A stretch of DNA of 64,000 nt, taken from Methylotenera_A sp044222005. GTDB taxonomy: Bacteria; Pseudomonadota; Gammaproteobacteria; Burkholderiales; Methylophilaceae. The number at the start of each line of letters is the position of its first letter. Within the stretch, counting starts at the first letter, position 1. Location of the stretch: NCBI GenBank assembly GCA_044222005.1, contig JBGANY010000002.1, positions 176,645 through 240,644 of the forward strand. Direction: 5' to 3'. Shown here piece after piece: positions 26,256 to 34,995 of the stretch. The translations under genes were made by a program, and so were the position numbers. The notes under the pieces were generated by a model. That model was not told the origin of the DNA and made no database searches. It worked only from the letters and a program-made list of their open reading frames with translations.

Positions 26256-27989
26256 TCAAATCTTCTTGACGGTTAAATTTTTAAGCATTTCACGCTCTTC
26301 GACTGTCAGTGCGTTTAAAGGTTTTTCCTTCAGTGCGTCCAACATGCCGCCATGCTGCTTCTGCTGTGTCATTTCAACTAGTTGAGTACGCGCACCTTCA
26401 AATTCAAGCGCAAAATCCAAACTTTCATCCAGCAAATGCAATTCGCGCTGGATTTCATGCAGCAATCTCGTGTCAACCTGCGGCGCTATCGTATGCAACA
26501 AGGCAGCAGGCCTGGATTGTGGCTGTGCTAACGCCGCATTCAACGCGACCTTTAGCAACACATCCTCCTCGCCAAATCCCTGCACAAAATTTAAATGCTC
26601 TGTTTTCGCCAATCCGGGCTGCATCAGCAGCATCAGCACAAAACGTTTTTTAAGCGACAACGGGGCACGTAACTGACGCTGTGTAGTTTTGGCTGGTGAT
26701 TTATTGATTGCAGGCAATTTCAGCAAACTCTGCATCTCCGCATCCGTCACCTCGGCCAATTCGGCAATACGTTTTCTTAGCAGCAAGGCAAAACGCGGTG
26801 CCTGGATCTGCCGCAAAATCGGCTCGGCCTCATTCAGCAGCTTCACTTTATCTTCTTGAGAATTAAGCGGATTTTCCTCACTCAAATGCTGCACGATGTA
26901 TTGCGAAAGCGGCATCGCATGTTGCATCTCGGCTTCAAATTTTTCCTTGCCAAATTCGCGCACGTAGCTGTCCGGGTCATGCTCTTTAGGCAAAAACAAA
27001 AAACGCAGCTTCAAACCATCTATTAAGGCCGGCAAGGCATTCATTGCCGCACGCCAGGCTGCCGTGCGGCCTGCATTATCGCCATCGAAGCAAAACACGA
27101 TTTCATCGGTTTGCCGCATGAGCTTGGTAATGTGAAACGGCGTGGTGGCTGTGCCCAGCGCGGCCACCGCATATTCGATGCCGTATTGCGCCAGCGCCAC
27201 TACATCCATATAACCTTCCACCACCAGCACGCGCCCTGCGTCGCGGATGGCACGTCGAGCCACAAACAACCCATACAACTCATGCCCTTTTTGAAACAGC
27301 GGCGTTTCGGGCGAATTATAATATTTAGGCGTATCTTCCGGGTTAATCACGCGCCCACCAAAGCCAATGACCTGGCCCTTTTGGTCGTGAATGGGAAACA
27401 TGATGCGGTCGCGGAAGCGGTCGTAACGGCGGCCTTGCTCATTTTCTACCACCAAGCCCGCTGTGCTTAATACGTCACTTTCGTATTGCGGAAAAACGCT
27501 TTGCAGATTCTGCCAGCCCGCAGGCGCGTAGCCAATTTGGAACTTGGCCGCGATTTGCCCGCTTAAGCCGCGTCCTTTTAGATAATCAATCGCGCGCTGC
27601 GATTTTTTAAGCTCGGCTTTGTAATAACTTGCGGCCTGCTGCAACACTTCCTGCAAACCAAGCACGATCTTTTGCGGCACCCGTTCAACATCACGCGCCT
27701 CCTGCGGCACAATCATGCCGACATTTTTGGCTAGCTCGTGAATGGCTTCAACAAAACTCAAACCCGCGTACTCCATCAAAAAACCAATCGCCGTGCCATG
27801 TGCGCCACAGCCAAAACAATGGTAGAACTGCTTGATGGGGCTGACGGTAAAGCTGGGAGATTTTTCATTGTGAAACGGGCAGCAGGCAGAGTAGTTTGCA
27901 CCGGCTTTTTTAAGCGGGACAGATTTGTCTATCACGTCCACGATGTCGACGCGATTGAGTAACTCTTGGATAAAACTCTCAGGTATCAA
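26256..27989 (-). CDS. dnaG: DNA primase DnaG
   Basis: The 577-residue protein starts at a TTG. It has the N-terminal zinc finger CPFHNEKSPSF and CFGCG, the TOPRIM core with VVEGYMDVVALAQYG and FCFDGDNAG, and a C-terminal DnaB-interaction domain. It makes RNA primers for replication. Length matches E. coli (581). It is downstream of yqeY, with a hairpin terminator between them. Confidence 0.97.
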   Translation of the reverse strand: MIPESFIQELLNRVDIVDVIDKSVPLKKAGANYSACCPFHNEKSPSFTVSPIKQFYHCFGCGAHGTAIGFLMEYAGLSFVEAIHELAKNVGMIVPQEARDVERVPQKIVLGLQEVLQQAASYYKAELKKSQRAIDYLKGRGLSGQIAAKFQIGYAPAGWQNLQSVFPQYESDVLSTAGLVVENEQGRRYDRFRDRIMFPIHDQKGQVIGFGGRVINPEDTPKYYNSPETPLFQKGHELYGLFVARRAIRDAGRVLVVEGYMDVVALAQYGIEYAVAALGTATTPFHITKLMRQTDEIVFCFDGDNAGRTAAWRAAMNALPALIDGLKLRFLFLPKEHDPDSYVREFGKEKFEAEMQHAMPLSQYIVQHLSEENPLNSQEDKVKLLNEAEPILRQIQAPRFALLLRKRIAELAEVTDAEMQSLLKLPAINKSPAKTTQRQLRAPLSLKKRFVLMLLMQPGLAKTEHLNFVQGFGEEDVLLKVALNAALAQPQSRPAALLHTIAPQVDTRLLHEIQRELHLLDESLDFALEFEGARTQLVEMTQQKQHGGMLDALKEKPLNALTVEEREMLKNLTVKKI

Positions 27990-28042
27990 AATTTATCTGC
28001 GCTTACAAAGCCAATTGATGATTTTAACTTAATTCGGAAAAC

Positions 28043-28070
28043 AAAAAAGGAGCTGTGCGCTCCTTAGATT
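28043..28070 (-). terminator. Rho-independent terminator between yqeY and dnaG
   Basis: Stem AAGGAGC/GCTCCTT (28047-28053 with 28059-28065, loop TGTGC), followed on the minus strand by six T. It would stop or attenuate transcription from rpsU-yqeY before dnaG, matching the known need to express S21 more than primase in this array. Confidence 0.75.
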
Positions 28071-28087
28071 TTTTGCATCTTTAAAAA

Positions 28088-28531
28088 CTAGCCTAGCCGC
28101 GCTTTAATTAATCCTGATATTTTTCCCATATCAGCCTTGCCAGCTACCAACGGCTTGATTGCGGCCATGACTTTGCCCATATCCTTCACGCCCTCTGCGC
28201 CGCTATCGGCTACCACTTTCTCCAGAATCGCCTTGATTTCATCTTCGGTAAGCTGTTGCGGCAGGTAGGTTTGCAGCACACTGACTTCGAACTTTTCTAC
28301 ATCCGCCAAATCGGTTCTATTGGCTGATTCATACGCCGCAATTGAATCACGGCGCTGTTTGAGCATTTTTTCGATTACGGCGATCACTGCTGGATCATCA
28401 AGATCGATGCGCTCATCCACCTCGCGCTGCTTGATGGCAGCCTGTAGCAGACGAATCGCGCCAAGACGCACGCTATCTTTAGCGCGCATGGCATTTTTCA
28501 TGTCTTCGGAGATTTGTTGCTTTAAGCTCAT
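28088..28531 (-). CDS. GatB/YqeY domain protein
   Basis: The 147-residue protein matches the YqeY family, which resembles the tail domain of the GatB amidotransferase subunit (MRAKDSVRLGAIRLL, YLPQQLTEDEI, MGKVMAAIKP). It is commonly found between rpsU and dnaG. A role in tRNA-dependent amidation is only suggested by homology. Length is normal. Confidence 0.93.
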   Translation of the reverse strand: MSLKQQISEDMKNAMRAKDSVRLGAIRLLQAAIKQREVDERIDLDDPAVIAVIEKMLKQRRDSIAAYESANRTDLADVEKFEVSVLQTYLPQQLTEDEIKAILEKVVADSGAEGVKDMGKVMAAIKPLVAGKADMGKISGLIKARLG

Positions 28532-28574
28532 GTTGCCTTGAGTCTTCTGGCTTCAGGCGTTATTGCTGATGCCA

Positions 28575-28886
28575 TTAATTAGAGATGTAGGTATCGAAAT
28601 TGGCTTGGTAATCAGCCACATGTTCAGTCAAGGCTATTCTGTATTGATTCACAAAATAATCAATCGCTGCTTGTTTTTCAGCTTCAAACGCTTGTTTATT
28701 GCCACATTGCGAGGCGATTACAAACGTATTAAACCTGGCAGAAGCATATAAAAAGCCAGCATTCACAACACCACGGTCAATTTCAACCGCTTGCTCATTT
28801 GCAAGGCCAATAAAAGTATCTGCCACGCCCCAAAACGCATCATCAGGCTTGGTTTCGGCGTTTGCCGCTTGCTTGGAATCGGCCAT
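28575..28886 (-). CDS. DUF3144 family protein
   Basis: The 103-residue soluble protein has the DUF3144 pattern (DDAFWGVADTFIGLANEQ, LYASARFNTFVIAS, YFVNQYR). No catalytic motif or signal is visible. It sits between rpsU (12-nt gap) and yqeY, so it is probably expressed with S21. Function is unknown. Confidence 0.85.
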   Translation of the reverse strand: MADSKQAANAETKPDDAFWGVADTFIGLANEQAVEIDRGVVNAGFLYASARFNTFVIASQCGNKQAFEAEKQAAIDYFVNQYRIALTEHVADYQANFDTYISN

Positions 28887-28897
28887 GTTACTGGCTT

Positions 28898-29110
28898 TTA
28901 GTAAAGTTTTGCAGGCAACGTTTGATTGCGTAAACGGCGATATTGACGTTTAACCGCAGCAGCCGCTTTACGTTTACGTTCCCATGTAGGTTTCTCGTAA
29001 AACTCGCGTGCGCGAAGGTCGTTCAACAAACCAGTTTTTTCAATCAGGCGTTTAAAACGGCGCAATGCAACGTCAAACGGCTCATTCTCTTTTACACGTA
29101 CACTAGACAT
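28898..29110 (-). CDS. rpsU: 30S ribosomal protein S21
   Basis: The likely start ATG at 29110 gives a 70-residue protein, the usual size; the frame could extend to 29146 without support. It is highly basic, with the S21 core ALRRFKRLIEKTGLL and EFYEKPTWERKRK. It helps the 30S subunit in translation initiation. It heads the minus-strand array and is divergent from tsaD, a common proteobacterial arrangement. Confidence 0.97.
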   Translation of the reverse strand: MSSVRVKENEPFDVALRRFKRLIEKTGLLNDLRAREFYEKPTWERKRKAAAAVKRQYRRLRNQTLPAKLY

Positions 29111-29149
29111 TCGTTCTCTCTTATCAAAATGATACCCAAGCAACAAACT

Positions 29150-29186
29150 TGAGAAAAGTCCGCCATTTTAATCGTATAATCCTTTT
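29150..29186 (+). promoter_or_regulatory. Candidate sigma-70 promoter for tsaD
   Basis: A perfect TATAAT lies at 29175-29180 in the rpsU/tsaD divergent gap, about 60 bases before the tsaD start. The best -35 (TTGAGA at about 29149) is spaced a little too far (20 nt), so only the -10 element is convincing. Confidence 0.4.
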
Positions 29187-29240
29187 TTTTCAATCACTTT
29201 TACGTTTTTGTGCTTAAAAGTGCCTTAAGGTTTTAATCAG

Positions 29241-30200
29241 ATGCTGGTTTTGGGGTTTGAATCTTCTTGCGACGAAACAGGTGTCGCACTTTACGATACA
29301 GAACGAGGCTTGCTGGCGCATGCACTGCACTCGCAAGTCGAGATGCACGCAGAATACGGCGGCGTGGTACCGGAACTCGCCTCGCGCGACCATATTCGGC
29401 GCGCCTTGCCACTGACTGAAATCGTGCTGAAAAATGCCAGCAAAACGCTTAAAGATATCGATGGCATTGCCTACACACAAGGCCCTGGGCTGGCCGGCGC
29501 GCTACTGGTAGGCACCAGCATCGCGCAATCACTCGCCTTTGCGCTCAATGTGCCAAGCGTTGCAGTGCACCATTTAGAAGGCCATTTGCTCGCGCCGTTA
29601 CTGGAAGAAAATCCTCCCGAATTTCCATTCGTCGCGCTGCTGGTTTCTGGCGGACATTCGCAACTCATGTGCGTAGACGGCATTGGTGAATACACCTTGC
29701 TGGGCGATACCTTAGACGATGCGGCAGGTGAAGCGTTTGACAAAACCGCCAAACTGCTTGGTTTGGGCTACCCTGGAGGCCCTGCATTGGCGGGGCTTGC
29801 TGATTCAAAACATGCAGAGCATGGCAAAGCTCACTTCACATTGCCGCGGCCAATGCTGAATAGCGGCGATTTGAACTTCAGCTTTAGCGGGTTAAAAACG
29901 GCGGTGCTGACTTTGGTGAATAACAACTTGCCGCTTAGTGATGAAATAAAGGCGGATATTGCCTGGGAATTTCAAGAAGCCGTAACCGAAATCCTCACTG
30001 TAAAATGCATGAGCGCATTACGTGAAACCGGTCTGGATAATTTAATCGTTTCAGGCGGAGTAGGCGCCAACACAAGGTTGCGTGCGCGCTTGAACGCGGC
30101 GACAAAGCACAGAATGTGTAAAGTGAGCTATCCGCGCCTGGAATTTTGCACCGATAATGGCGCGATGATTAGCATGACATTATTTCTTGCCGAAACCTGA
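29241..30200 (+). CDS. tsaD: tRNA N6-threonylcarbamoyladenosine synthase TsaD, C-terminally truncated
   Basis: The protein has the ASKHA fold with metal ligands HHLEGH, VSGGHSQL and the late Asp in FCTDNGAMI. With TsaB and TsaE it transfers threonylcarbamoyl to A37 of ANN-decoding tRNAs. The family is ~335-345 residues; this one has 319. After NGAMI (ending at 30170) the usual ~30-residue tail ending near PRW is replaced by nine unrelated residues, and the frame runs 21 bases into the 3' end of convergent plsY. The metal site remains, but the C-terminal helix is lost. TsaD is normally essential, so a deletion in the assembly across the tsaD/plsY junction is a real possibility. Confidence 0.93.
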   Translation: MLVLGFESSCDETGVALYDTERGLLAHALHSQVEMHAEYGGVVPELASRDHIRRALPLTEIVLKNASKTLKDIDGIAYTQGPGLAGALLVGTSIAQSLAFALNVPSVAVHHLEGHLLAPLLEENPPEFPFVALLVSGGHSQLMCVDGIGEYTLLGDTLDDAAGEAFDKTAKLLGLGYPGGPALAGLADSKHAEHGKAHFTLPRPMLNSGDLNFSFSGLKTAVLTLVNNNLPLSDEIKADIAWEFQEAVTEILTVKCMSALRETGLDNLIVSGGVGANTRLRARLNAATKHRMCKVSYPRLEFCTDNGAMISMTLFLAET

Positions 30201-30800
30201 CTCCGTACCAGCCAGCAACTTCTGAATATTGCTTCGGTGACGCCACACCAGCATAATGGCCATCACCAGCACCATCAGCACATAATCTTTGTAAGGCATC
30301 AATAGCCAGGTGGCAAAAAGCGGTGATAAAGCAGCCGCCACAATCGCTGATAGCGAAGAAATACGGCTGATAGCAAACACAATTGCCCAAGTGAGCAGAC
30401 AGGCCAAACCCAACCACAGTGAAACAGCCAGCATCACACCCAGCGCAGTTGCCACACCCTTGCCGCCTTTAAAACGATGGAAAATAGGGTACAGATGACC
30501 AAAAAACACCGCCAAACCAACCGCAGCCACCACCCACATCAACATATTAGACTGCAACGCAAACCAGACAGGAAACCAGCCTTTCAGCGCATCGCCCAGC
30601 AATGTGAGTGCCGCGGCAGATTTTCTGCCGCTGCGCAGCACGTTGGTGGCGCCAGGGTTGCCGGAACCTACTGTGCGCGGATCAGCCAGGCCATATAGCC
30701 TGCTCACCCAAATACCGAACGAAACCGACCCCAATAGATACGCCGCAACAATCCAAACCATGGGCACAAGGGCGACGGGTATAAAACCTAACTCATTCAT
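30180..30800 (-). CDS. plsY: Acyl-phosphate:glycerol-3-phosphate acyltransferase PlsY
   Basis: The 206-residue membrane protein has five or more helices and the three PlsY motifs: GSVSFGIWVSR, GSGNPGATNVLR (as LGS...GNPGATN) and FKGGKGVATALG. It makes lysophosphatidic acid from acyl-phosphate at the inner membrane. It appears complete. It is convergent with tsaD and divergent from folB. Confidence 0.95.
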   Translation of the reverse strand: MNELGFIPVALVPMVWIVAAYLLGSVSFGIWVSRLYGLADPRTVGSGNPGATNVLRSGRKSAAALTLLGDALKGWFPVWFALQSNMLMWVVAAVGLAVFFGHLYPIFHRFKGGKGVATALGVMLAVSLWLGLACLLTWAIVFAISRISSLSAIVAAALSPLFATWLLMPYKDYVLMVLVMAIMLVWRHRSNIQKLLAGTESGFGKK

Positions 30801-30854
30801 ATTAAGATGCTCTAAAATGATTTAATACTATTTTATACGATAATTGTTAAAGCC

Positions 30855-31208
30855 ATGGACACCATTTTTATCAGCGAACTCAAAGTGCAAACCAAGCTCG
30901 GCGTACCCGAGTGGGAACGCATGACGCCGCAAACCATTATTCTGGATATTGAAATTGGCTACGACTTAGCACCCGCTGGCAAAAGCGACGCCATCGCCGA
31001 CACCATTGATTATGGCGCGGTAGTCAAACGCATACGCGACACACTTACCGAACACAGCTTTCAACTAGTGGAAGCCTTAGCCGAGCATGTATGCCAATTA
31101 ATTTTGAAAGAGTTTGGCGCGCTAAGCGTGAAAATAAAAGTCGCCAAACCTACGATATTGCCGGGGATGAAGGCGTTGGGGGTGGTGATTGAACGAAGTA
31201 AAACTTAA
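30855..31208 (+). CDS. folB: Dihydroneopterin aldolase FolB
   Basis: The 117-residue protein matches FolB: FISELKVQTKLGVPEWER, TIDYGAVVKRI, and the C-terminal VAKPTILPGMKALGVVIER. It converts dihydroneopterin to 6-hydroxymethyl-dihydropterin in folate synthesis. The plsY/folB divergent pair is common in proteobacteria. A nuclease-like gene follows after 6 nt. Confidence 0.95.
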   Translation: MDTIFISELKVQTKLGVPEWERMTPQTIILDIEIGYDLAPAGKSDAIADTIDYGAVVKRIRDTLTEHSFQLVEALAEHVCQLILKEFGALSVKIKVAKPTILPGMKALGVVIERSKT

Positions 31209-31214
31209 CTTAAT

Positions 31215-31913
31215 ATGAAAATTGTAACTTGGAATTGTAATGGTGCACTTCGTAAAAAATTTGGGCAGTTAAGTCATATAAATGCTGATATTTACGTTAT
31301 TCAAGAGTGCGAAAGCCCAGAAAAATGTAAGGACCAGCCATACAAAAATTGGGCATCAAATCACCTTTGGATTGGAAACAACAAGAACTCGGGTTTGGGC
31401 GTGTTTGCCAAAGATGATATTTCGCTAAAGCCACTCGATTGGGAATCGGGAGGCCTACAGTTCTTCATTCCTTTTACTATCAATAACGAATTTACCGTTT
31501 TGGCAGTATGGACAAAACAGGCCAACTCTCCTACATTTCAATACATAGGTCAGCTTTGGAAATATCTCCAAGCACATCAATCAAAATTAAACTCACCAAA
31601 ATCTATTGTTTGTGGCGATTTTAATAGTAATGTCTGTTGGGACAAATGGGATAGATGGTGGAATCATTCTGACGTTGTAAACGATTTAGCTAGAATAGAT
31701 ATTCACAGTATCTACCACCACGCTAATAATGTTCAGCAAGGCGAGGAAACCACACCAACCTTTTACCTTCATCGCAATTTAGAAAAACCCTATCACATAG
31801 ACTACGCTTTTGCTTCATCAGGACTATTGGAATCTACTCATTTGGCAATTGGCGCTGTAGAAGAATGGATTACACTAAGTGACCATATGCCAATCATCTT
31901 TGAGTTTAACTAA
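31215..31913 (+). CDS. Endonuclease/exonuclease/phosphatase family protein
   Basis: The 232-residue protein shows the EEP fold: TWNCNGA (metal/Asn), QECE (catalytic Glu), CGDFNSN (Asp-Asn) and the C-terminal SDHMPI (Asp-His). It is a possible DNase or phosphodiesterase. Its codons are visibly more AT-rich (many AAA, AAT, TTT) than folB and xerD around it, which suggests recent acquisition. No secretion signal is seen. It ends at the edge of a repeat-rich intergenic region. Confidence 0.8.
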   Translation: MKIVTWNCNGALRKKFGQLSHINADIYVIQECESPEKCKDQPYKNWASNHLWIGNNKNSGLGVFAKDDISLKPLDWESGGLQFFIPFTINNEFTVLAVWTKQANSPTFQYIGQLWKYLQAHQSKLNSPKSIVCGDFNSNVCWDKWDRWWNHSDVVNDLARIDIHSIYHHANNVQQGEETTPTFYLHRNLEKPYHIDYAFASSGLLESTHLAIGAVEEWITLSDHMPIIFEFN

Positions 31914-32313
31914 GGCCACAGCTGCCCCAAACCCTTGCCGCGCCTTCGGCTTGAGCGGCAGATGGTAGGCGGCGAGGACTGTCTGAACGAAGTGAGTTCG
32001 CAGCCGCCCCAGATGCGGCGCTAAGACCGAAGGATAAAGCGGCAGCGGGGTAGCCTTTTCTTTCCCCTATTTCTTTTGGCTAAGCAAAAGAAATAGGGTC
32101 GCAAGTCGCGCGAGAGCGACGGTTTTGATTTAAATTCAAAATGGATTCCCCCTTGCAGTGCGCGCTGGCTTCTGCATAAGCCAGCCGTTGCGCAGGCGCA
32201 CAGCATGCTGTGCGAAACCCCTGCTACACCCTACGCGGGAATGACGGCTTAAAAACACGCGCCCTGCAGCCCAATATCCATGCACCTTCCAGAGCATTGC
32301 TTTTTAGATTAAT
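31914..32313. repeat. Hairpin-rich intergenic repeat element between the EEP gene and xerD
   Basis: No convincing gene is present in these 400 bases. Three perfect inverted repeats are: CCCTATTTCTTTTG/CAAAAGAAATAGGG (32065-32078 with 32085-32098, loop GCTAAG), GCTGGCTT/AAGCCAGC (32164-32171 with 32178-32185), and the 18-base palindrome CGCACAGCATGCTGTGCG (32197-32214). TGGATTCCC at 32142 and GCGGGAATGACGG at 32235 form the partly complementary ends of a common proteobacterial intergenic repeat type. A short minus-strand frame at 32021-32206 inside it looks non-coding. Confidence 0.6.
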
Positions 32314-33207
32314 TCAGCCTCTCGGATGATGCACACTATGCAGCTGCTTCAACCGCTCCCGCGCCACATGCGTATAAATCTGCGTGGTGGAAATATCCGC
32401 ATGCCCAAGCAGCATCTGCACCACGCGCAAATCAGCACCGTGATTGAGCAGATGCGTAGCAAATGCATGGCGCAGCACGTGCGGGCTCATATGCTTGGTA
32501 ATGCCCGCCTGCAAGGCATAGCGCTTGATTAAATACCAAAAGGCCTGACGCGACATCGCCTCGGCACGCGCCGTTACAAAAAGTGCATCACACAGGCGTT
32601 TCTGTAAAATTTCCGGCCTGGCCGTTTTCAGGTATTTGTTGATCCAATCGGCCGCTTCTTCACCCATTGGTACAAGACGCGTCTTGCTGCCTTTACCGGT
32701 AACGCGCACCACGCCATCTTGGGTACTGACTTCGTTCACCTTTACACTAACCAGCTCTGACACGCGTAAGCCGCTGGCATACAAGAGCTCCAGCATAGCT
32801 CTATCGCGCAGGCCAATGGGTTGATTGATATTTGGCGCTTTGAGCAAATCTTCCACTTCTTGCTCGTTGAGGCTTTTGGGTAAACTGCGCGGGAGTTTGG
32901 GCGATTCGATTTGCAGCGTTGGGTCGGTTTTGATTAAATTCTCACGCAGCGCATAGCGGTAAAAACGCCGCAGGCTGGCAATCAGCCGGCTGATGCTGCG
33001 CGGCTTGCTTTGCGGGAATTTAACTGCGAGATATTGCTGAATATCGGCCTGATTGGCTTCAAGCAATTGGCTGTTGTGTTTTACAAGCCACACATCAAAC
33101 TGGCTTAAGTCGGTACGGTAACTTTCAAGTGTGTTATTAGACAAGCCATCTTCCAGCCAAAGATGATCGATAAACGCATCAAGTTGGCTATTGATGGCTT
33201 CAATCAC
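32314..33207 (-). CDS. xerD: Site-specific tyrosine recombinase XerD
   Basis: The 297-residue protein has the SAM-like N-terminal core-binding domain and the tyrosine recombinase domain, with ASGLRVSEL (first Arg), HVLRHAFATHLL (HxxR) and GHADISTTQIYTH (His and nucleophilic Tyr). With XerC it resolves chromosome dimers at dif. It starts at a GTG that overlaps the ogt stop (GTGA). Length and motifs are normal for XerD rather than an integron or phage integrase. Confidence 0.95.
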   Translation of the reverse strand: MIEAINSQLDAFIDHLWLEDGLSNNTLESYRTDLSQFDVWLVKHNSQLLEANQADIQQYLAVKFPQSKPRSISRLIASLRRFYRYALRENLIKTDPTLQIESPKLPRSLPKSLNEQEVEDLLKAPNINQPIGLRDRAMLELLYASGLRVSELVSVKVNEVSTQDGVVRVTGKGSKTRLVPMGEEAADWINKYLKTARPEILQKRLCDALFVTARAEAMSRQAFWYLIKRYALQAGITKHMSPHVLRHAFATHLLNHGADLRVVQMLLGHADISTTQIYTHVARERLKQLHSVHHPRG

Positions 33208-33707
33208 GCCTGCTTCCCTTTTTCAAGCACAACGCCTTCGTGCTTGAGCAGCCATTTTTTAATTCTTGGACCATCTTTATTGCCCTGCATAAAACCGCCC
33301 AAGCCATCTTTAGCCACCACACGGTGGCAAGGCACAATCAAAGGCAAGTTGTTGGCTCCGCAGGCGTTGGCCACCGCGCGCGCGCCGGAGCCGATTTGCT
33401 CCGCAACTTCGCCGTAAGTGAGCACTCGCCCGCATGGAATCGCGCTAATGGCATGCCACACACGGCGCTGAAACGGCGTGCCTTTGTAGACAAGCGGCAA
33501 GTTAAAATCGTTGCGCGCATTATCGAAATAGGCTTCGATTTGCTTGGCAACTTTCGCCGCAATTTTATGCTCGGCCGGTTTCTGGGCATAGTTCTCGGAT
33601 AATAGCTCAATAGAAACCTGTACGCCACGCACCGAAATACCTACTGCGCCAAACGGTGCCGCTATAACAGCATCATAATGAGGAGGGAGTTTATTTTTGG
33701 TTTTCAT
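33204..33707 (-). CDS. ogt: Methylated-DNA--protein-cysteine methyltransferase
   Basis: The 167-residue protein has the suicide acceptor motif PCHRVV (C127) and upstream FQRRVWHAISAIPCGRVLTYGE. It removes alkyl groups from O6-alkylguanine in DNA. It lacks the AraC-type regulatory half of Ada. It lies downstream of rplS, separated by a terminator, and is translationally coupled to xerD. Confidence 0.94.
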   Translation of the reverse strand: MKTKNKLPPHYDAVIAAPFGAVGISVRGVQVSIELLSENYAQKPAEHKIAAKVAKQIEAYFDNARNDFNLPLVYKGTPFQRRVWHAISAIPCGRVLTYGEVAEQIGSGARAVANACGANNLPLIVPCHRVVAKDGLGGFMQGNKDGPRIKKWLLKHEGVVLEKGKQA

Positions 33708-33774
33708 GCGCTAATTTAACTTGAATTTTGAGGGCAATGCAAATAACTAATGGCTATATAAGGCAATTGGCAAG

Positions 33775-33814
33775 AAAAAAGCCCCAAAACTTAATTAAAT
33801 TTTTGGGGCTTTTA
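33775..33814 (-). terminator. Terminator of the rpsP-rimM-trmD-rplS operon
   Basis: The stem AGCCCCAAAA/TTTTGGGGCT lies just downstream of rplS on the minus strand, followed by a T-run in that direction (A-run 33774-33780 on the plus strand). It separates the ribosomal operon from ogt-xerD. Confidence 0.85.
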
Positions 33815-33830
33815 ATCTGGGCTTTAAAGC

Positions 33831-34229
33831 TTAATCTTGAGCAGCTTCCGGCGCCATCACCTCTTTATCGCGCGCGGTTAATTTCTCTTTAATACGCGCT
33901 GATTTACCTGAACGCTCACGCAAGTAGTAAAGTTTTGCACGGCGTACGTCACCACGGCGTTTCAGCTCGATGCTGGCAATGAGCGGTGAGTAAGTCTGGA
34001 ATGTACGCTCAACACCTTCGCCAGATGAGATTTTACGCACGATGAATGATGAGTTCAGGCCTTTGTTGCGTTTTGCAATCACCACACCTTCGTATGCCTG
34101 CACACGTTTACGGGTACCTTCCACTACGTTTACGCCTACCACGACGGTATCGCCCGGGGCGAAATCAGGAATCTTCTTGCCTAAACGCGCAATTTCTTCC
34201 TGCTCTAACATTTTAATAATATCTGCCAC
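33831..34229 (-). CDS. rplS: 50S ribosomal protein L19
   Basis: The 132-residue protein starts at a GTG after AGGAG. It has the L19 core PGDTVVVGVNVVEGTRKRVQ and RRGDVRRAKLYYLRERSGKSARI. It has a short non-conserved C-terminal tail. It is the last gene of the rpsP operon. Confidence 0.97.
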   Translation of the reverse strand: MADIIKMLEQEEIARLGKKIPDFAPGDTVVVGVNVVEGTRKRVQAYEGVVIAKRNKGLNSSFIVRKISSGEGVERTFQTYSPLIASIELKRRGDVRRAKLYYLRERSGKSARIKEKLTARDKEVMAPEAAQD

Positions 34230-34245
34230 TTTGTGCTCCTTTTAA

Positions 34246-34995
34246 TTATGAGGATGCTTGTTCCTGCTCTATTTGTTTAAGCAGCCGTGCTTCCTCTTTC
34301 GTCAACGACCTTGCGGCCAATAAATCCGGGCGTTTCGCCCTTGTTAGCGATAGCGATTGCTTTAACCGCCATTCTCTAATTCTTGCATGGTTACCAGAAA
34401 GCAATACTTCCGGCACCTTCATTCCTACATATTCCTCCGGGCGCGTATAGTGAGGGCAATCCAGCAATCCATCCACAAACGAATCCTCAATCGCAGAATC
34501 CGCATCGCCCAAACTCCCTGGTAACTGCCGCACAATCGCATCTATCAGCACCATGGCGGGCAATTCACCGCCACTTAACACATAATCCCCGATAGAGATT
34601 TCCTCATCCACCAGTGACTCCAGCAATCGCTCATCCACACCTTCGTAGCGGCTTGCCAGCAAAATCAGGCCCGGCTGCCGGCTTAACTGCATCACCTTCT
34701 GGTGATTAAGCGGCATTCCGCGCGGCGATAAATGAATCACGTGCGACTTGATGTTGCCTTGCTGCTGTCTGGCCGCTTTAATCGCCTTTTCCAGCGGCTC
34801 GGCCAGCATCACCATGCCGGGCCCGCCACCATATGGCCTGTCATCCACCGTTTTGTGATTATCCTGCGTAAAATCGCGCGGATTAATCACATTCACACTA
34901 TAAATCTTCTTTTCCAGCGCTCTTGCCGTGATGCCGTACCTGGTAATGGCATCAAACATTTCAGGAAACAGGCTAATGACCTGAAAATCCATCAT
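34246..34995 (-). CDS. trmD: tRNA (guanine-N1)-methyltransferase TrmD
   Basis: The chosen ATG at 34995 overlaps the rimM stop (ATGA) and gives MMDFQVISLFPEMF; ATG 34992 is equally possible, and a longer frame to 35013 runs inside rimM. The ~249-residue protein has the SPOUT trefoil-knot features (RPYGGGPGMVM, YEGVDERL, SIGDYVLSGGELPAMVLIDA). It makes m1G37 in tRNAs to prevent frameshifting. Confidence 0.96.
   Translation of the reverse strand: MMDFQVISLFPEMFDAITRYGITARALEKKIYSVNVINPRDFTQDNHKTVDDRPYGGGPGMVMLAEPLEKAIKAARQQQGNIKSHVIHLSPRGMPLNHQKVMQLSRQPGLILLASRYEGVDERLLESLVDEEISIGDYVLSGGELPAMVLIDAIVRQLPGSLGDADSAIEDSFVDGLLDCPHYTRPEEYVGMKVPEVLLSGNHARIREWRLKQSLSLTRAKRPDLLAARSLTKEEARLLKQIEQEQASS

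Noticed and set aside
32065..32098. 14-bp hairpin as a Rho-independent terminator
   Set aside because: No T-run follows in either direction and it lies over 150 bases from either gene end; treated as part of a repeat element.
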